In this document: in pieces, positions 60,438 through 64,000 of the stretch | Layout of the letters: each line of letters starts with the position of its first letter | How positions within the stretch are numbered: the first letter of the stretch is position 1 | Origin: Lacrimispora xylanolytica | Lineage (GTDB): Bacteria > Bacillota > Clostridia > Lachnospirales > Lachnospiraceae | Assembly (NCBI RefSeq): GCF_026723765.1 | Contig: NZ_CP113524.1 | Location: forward strand, 1,349,001-1,413,000 | Length of the DNA: 64,000 nucleotides | Reading direction: 5' to 3' | Translations under genes and position numbers: made by a program | Notes under the pieces: generated by a model | Told to the model about the DNA's origin: nothing | The model's input: the letters and a program-made list of their open reading frames with translations, nothing else | Databases searched by the model: none

Positions 60438-62168
60438 TTGAATGTATTTTTCAGATATTTCAAACCCCATTTGATATCTTTAGCAGCGGTCATGCTGCTG
60501 CTGTTCGGGCAGGCTGCTTGTGATTTATCGCTTCCAGATTATATGTCTGATATCGTAAACAAAGGTATCACATCGGGAGACACGATGTACATAGTCAAAG
60601 CCGGAGTTCAAATGATGGGGATTGCCTTTTTAAGCGCGTTCTGCACCGTAATTGTGGGATTGATCGGTGCGAGAATGGCAGCGGGTATCTGCCGGAATCT
60701 ACGGCAGGATGTATTTACAAGAATTGAGAGCTTTTCCAGTGCGGAGATGGAGAAGTATTCCACTTCCTCATTAATAACCAGAACCACGAATGATATTACC
60801 CAGATCCAGCAGCTGATTGTTATGCTGGTCCGAATCGTGTTTTATGCGCCCATTCTTGGAGTCGGCGGGGTCATTCATGCCCTGGAAAAGGATAAATCCA
60901 TGTCGTGGATTATCGCCTTATCCGTGGGATTGCTGTTAGTAATGATTATTTCCATGATGATGGTGGTTATGCCCAGATTCCAGTATGTGCAAAAGTTAAT
61001 CGACCGGTTAAACCTTGTAGTCAGGGAAAGCCTTGACGGAACTCTGGTCATTCGTGCATTTAATACTCAGAGATTCGAGGAAAAGCGGTTTGATAAGGTG
61101 AATGCCAGACTGACAGAAACAAATTTATTTGTCAACAGGATTACATCCGGTATGATGCCTGCCATGATGCTTATCATGAATCTGACTAATTTATTAATTG
61201 TCTGGGTGGGATCAAAAGCAGTATCCAGCTTTAAAATGGAAGTAGGAGATATGATGGCATATATGCAGTATGCCATGCAGATTATTATGGCCTTTTTGAT
61301 GATGGCAATGATGTTTATCATGATTCCAAGAGCCATTGTATCCATAAAGAGAGTGGTTGAGATACTGACTACGGAGTCAACCATTAAAGAACCTGAAAAA
61401 GCTGCTGTCATTTCAGAGTCGCCAAAAGGAACCGTGGAATACCGGGGAGTGTCCTTTCGCTACCCCGATGCCGATGAAGCGGTTCTTCACGATATTACGT
61501 TTACGGCACTGCCGGGACAAACAACAGCTTTTATCGGCGCGACCGGAAGCGGAAAAAGCACACTGGTCAATTTGCTGCCCCGTTTTTACGATGTGACGGA
61601 GGGAGAAATCTTAATTGATGGTATTGATATCAGAAAATGGACGTTAAAAAAGCTGAGAGATATGATTGGTTTTGTGCCTCAGAAGGGAATCTTATTTTCC
61701 GGTACAATTGAGAGCAATTTAAAATATGGTGACAGAGAGGCTGGCAAAGAAGTAGTGGAGGAAGCCGCCAAAACGGCTCAGGCGGAAGAATTCATCGATT
61801 CCAAGCCGGAGGGCTTTTTGACAGAGATTGCTCAGGGAGGTCAGAACGTATCGGGCGGTCAGAAGCAGCGTCTTTCCATTGCAAGGGCACTGGTTAAAAA
61901 AGCACCGGTCAATGTATTTGATGATAGCTTCTCCGCTCTGGATTTTAAGACAGATGCAAAGCTTCGTGCTGCGCTGAAAGATAAGACAAAAGACAGCGTT
62001 ACCATTTTAGTAGCCCAGAGAATCAGCACCATCATGAATGCGGATCAGATTATTGTTTTGGATCAGGGCAAAATTGCCGGAAGAGGGACTCACCAGGAAC
62101 TGATGAAAGCCTGTGAAATATACCGGGAAATCGCGCTGTCACAGCTGAGTGAGGAGGAACTGAAATGA
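60438..62168 (+). CDS. ABC exporter half-transporter, degenerate-site subunit
   Basis: TTG start with GAGGGA seven bases upstream. 576 aa: six membrane helices (about 1-310), then the nucleotide-binding domain with Walker A FIGATGSGKSTLVNLL, Q-loop FVPQKG, signature NVSGGQKQR and H-loop reduced (VAQRIS instead of VAHR). The Walker B is VNVFDDSFSALDF: the catalytic Glu is replaced by Ser. This is the degenerate partner of a heterodimeric exporter (LmrC/TM287-like). It overlaps the next gene by 4 bases (ATGA). Confidence 0.93.
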   Translation: MNVFFRYFKPHLISLAAVMLLLFGQAACDLSLPDYMSDIVNKGITSGDTMYIVKAGVQMMGIAFLSAFCTVIVGLIGARMAAGICRNLRQDVFTRIESFSSAEMEKYSTSSLITRTTNDITQIQQLIVMLVRIVFYAPILGVGGVIHALEKDKSMSWIIALSVGLLLVMIISMMMVVMPRFQYVQKLIDRLNLVVRESLDGTLVIRAFNTQRFEEKRFDKVNARLTETNLFVNRITSGMMPAMMLIMNLTNLLIVWVGSKAVSSFKMEVGDMMAYMQYAMQIIMAFLMMAMMFIMIPRAIVSIKRVVEILTTESTIKEPEKAAVISESPKGTVEYRGVSFRYPDADEAVLHDITFTALPGQTTAFIGATGSGKSTLVNLLPRFYDVTEGEILIDGIDIRKWTLKKLRDMIGFVPQKGILFSGTIESNLKYGDREAGKEVVEEAAKTAQAEEFIDSKPEGFLTEIAQGGQNVSGGQKQRLSIARALVKKAPVNVFDDSFSALDFKTDAKLRAALKDKTKDSVTILVAQRISTIMNADQIIVLDQGKIAGRGTHQELMKACEIYREIALSQLSEEELK

Positions 62169-64000
62169 GTGAAGAAAAATCCTCAGGCGGACCGATCGGT
62201 CGGGGCGGCGGACTTGGACAGAAGTCTGAAAAAGCTAAGAATTTTAAAGGCACCATGCTCCACCTTGCCGGTTATTTAAAGCATTATAAAATTTCTGTCA
62301 TTGTTGTAATCTTGTTTGCATGCTGTTCCTCTGTATTTTCCATTGTTGGACCGAAGGTATTAGGAAAAGCCACCACCAAGCTTTTTGAAGGCTTGATGGC
62401 ATGGGCCATGGGAACTGGATTGCTAACGGATTTTCGCTATATTAGAAACCGGCTTCTGCTTTTAGTTGTCCTGTATCTTGTATCGGCTATCTTTTCCTAT
62501 CTGCAAAGTTACATTATGTCAGGGGTGAGTATGAAGATCACCTATGAACTGAGAAAAAACATATCGGAGAAGATGAACCGCCTTCCGTTAAATTATTATG
62601 ATACCAGAACTCACGGGGAGATACTTTCAAGAATTACCAACGATGTGGATACGGTAAGTCAGACATTAAATCAGAGTCTGACCCAGATGATTACATCGGT
62701 GACCACCTTAATCGGTATTATAGCTATGATGCTTTCCATCAGCATACGAATGACTCTGGTGGCAGTTTTCGTTCTGCTTGTTTCCATGGGCTTAATCGCC
62801 ACAGTAGTGAAAAAGTCACAGAAATATTTCACCCAGCAGCAGAAAAGTCTGGGGAACTTAAACGGTCACATTGAAGAAATATATGCAGGTCACAACGTCG
62901 TGCAGATTTTTAACGGTGAGAAAGAAGCCATTGAAAAATTCCAGCTGATCAACGATAAACTCTATGGATCTGCGTGGAAATCCCAGTTTTTATCCGGAAT
63001 GATGATGCCAATTATGTCTTTCGTGGGCAACCTCGGATTTGTATGTGTTTGTCTGTTAGGAGGATATTTAACGGTGAAAAAGGCGATTGAGATCGGTGAC
63101 GTTCAGGCATTTATCCAGTACATGAGATCATTCATGCAGCCAATTTCTCAGATCGCCAACGTTTCCAATACCCTGCAGTCAACAGCTGCGGCAGCAGAGC
63201 GTGTATTTGAATTCTTAGATGAAGAGGATGAAGTCAGGGAGACAGAAAGTCCCATTGTATTGACTGAGGTTCATGGAAATGTGGAATTTAAAAATGTCTG
63301 TTTTGGTTATCAGCCAGATACCATGATTATCAATCATTTTTCTTCCAACGTGGAGGCAGGACAGATGGTTGCGATTGTAGGTCCTACAGGAGCTGGAAAA
63401 ACTACCATAGTCAAGCTTCTGATGCGTTTTTATGAGCTTAATTCCGGACAGATTCTGATTGATGGGCATGATAGTCTTACATTTACAAGAAGGGATTTAC
63501 GTGCTATGTTCGGCATGGTGCTTCAGGATACCTGGCTTTATAACGCCACGGTTATGGATAACATCCGCTACGGTAATTTTGATAAGACGGATGAAGAGGT
63601 GATAGCGGCGGCAAAAGCGGCTCATTGCGATGAATTTATACGAACTCTGCCGGGAGGTTACCATATGGTGATTAATGAAGAATCCAGTAATTTATCCCAG
63701 GGACAGAAACAGCTGTTAACAATTGCAAGAACCATTCTGGCAGATCCCAAAATCCTGATTCTTGATGAAGCAACCAGTTCCATTGATACAAGGACCGAGG
63801 TCTTTATACAAAAAGCCATGGATAAGTTAATGAAAAACAGAACCAGCTTTGTCATCGCCCATCGTCTTTCTACTATCCGGGACGCGGATATGATTCTGGT
63901 CATGAAGGATGGCGATATCATTGAACAGGGTAATCACGAAACATTGCTTGAAAAGAAAGGATTCTATTCCGATCTCTATCACAGCCAGTTTGCAGAACAA
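62165..64000 (+). CDS. ABC exporter half-transporter, catalytic subunit, right end cut
   Basis: ATG in the ATGA overlap. 612 codons to the window edge with no stop. A Gly-rich N-terminal tail (EEKSSGGPIGRGGGLG) precedes six membrane helices and the nucleotide-binding domain with Walker A IVGPTGAGKTTIVKLL, Q-loop MVLQDTWLY, signature NLSQGQKQLL, Walker B ILILDEATSSID (canonical Glu) and H-loop FVIAHRLSTI. It forms the heterodimer with the preceding subunit, likely exporting drugs, lipids or peptides. Only the extreme C-terminus should be missing. Confidence 0.94.
   Translation, partial: MSEEKSSGGPIGRGGGLGQKSEKAKNFKGTMLHLAGYLKHYKISVIVVILFACCSSVFSIVGPKVLGKATTKLFEGLMAWAMGTGLLTDFRYIRNRLLLLVVLYLVSAIFSYLQSYIMSGVSMKITYELRKNISEKMNRLPLNYYDTRTHGEILSRITNDVDTVSQTLNQSLTQMITSVTTLIGIIAMMLSISIRMTLVAVFVLLVSMGLIATVVKKSQKYFTQQQKSLGNLNGHIEEIYAGHNVVQIFNGEKEAIEKFQLINDKLYGSAWKSQFLSGMMMPIMSFVGNLGFVCVCLLGGYLTVKKAIEIGDVQAFIQYMRSFMQPISQIANVSNTLQSTAAAAERVFEFLDEEDEVRETESPIVLTEVHGNVEFKNVCFGYQPDTMIINHFSSNVEAGQMVAIVGPTGAGKTTIVKLLMRFYELNSGQILIDGHDSLTFTRRDLRAMFGMVLQDTWLYNATVMDNIRYGNFDKTDEEVIAAAKAAHCDEFIRTLPGGYHMVINEESSNLSQGQKQLLTIARTILADPKILILDEATSSIDTRTEVFIQKAMDKLMKNRTSFVIAHRLSTIRDADMILVMKDGDIIEQGNHETLLEKKGFYSDLYHSQFAEQ

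Overview
The window looks like a chromosomal segment of a low-GC, spore-forming Firmicute, most likely a Lachnospiraceae / Clostridium cluster XIVa species (Lacrimispora- or Hungatella-like). I infer this from protein style, strong AGGAGG-type ribosome binding sites, a CotJC-type spore-coat catalase, PrdX-type prolyl-tRNA editing, a LtrA-type group II intron and the IS types. No database search was possible.

Layout. 1-23.3 kb is mostly chromosomal housekeeping and accessory genes: a large serine recombinase cut by the left edge; small spore and envelope proteins; an FtsA-like ATPase with a long C-terminal extension; a sugar-acid locus (KduD-like dehydrogenase, GntR regulator, discoidin-like protein) with palindromic operators in front; manA plus a ROK fructokinase; a CtpE-like P-type ATPase; a DUF4397 protein; and an SPFH/flotillin-like protein. 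23.3-28.1 kb lies between tRNA-Val(GAC) and tRNA-Pro(GGG). It holds an acetyltransferase and a cold-shock gene bracketed by a 57-bp direct repeat, a candidate secreted toxin with a partner gene, a decayed IS3 element and a broken tyrosine integrase next to the tRNA-Pro gene. 28.2-35.4 kb returns to core genes: HAD phosphatase, Xaa-Pro aminopeptidase, XRE regulator, GGDEF protein, PrdX, and an RlmD-type methyltransferase with a very long tandem-repeat N-terminus.

35.8-54.6 kb is visibly AT-rich and accessory. It carries an XRE regulator and a type III-like restriction-modification pair (Mod, Res), then a mobile-element backbone: a HUH-type replication protein, many small unknown or HTH proteins, a small serine resolvase and a large serine recombinase. 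The large recombinase is split by a complete IS66 element with 8-bp target duplications, and precise excision would restore a 563-aa reading frame.

54.6-59.6 kb is a graveyard: an IS3 fragment, an RHS-repeat fragment, a secreted SLH-like protein, a DDE transposase fragment, and a group II intron sitting directly behind a terminator. 59.8-64 kb is a MarR regulator with a clear promoter, followed by a heterodimeric ABC exporter that runs off the right edge.
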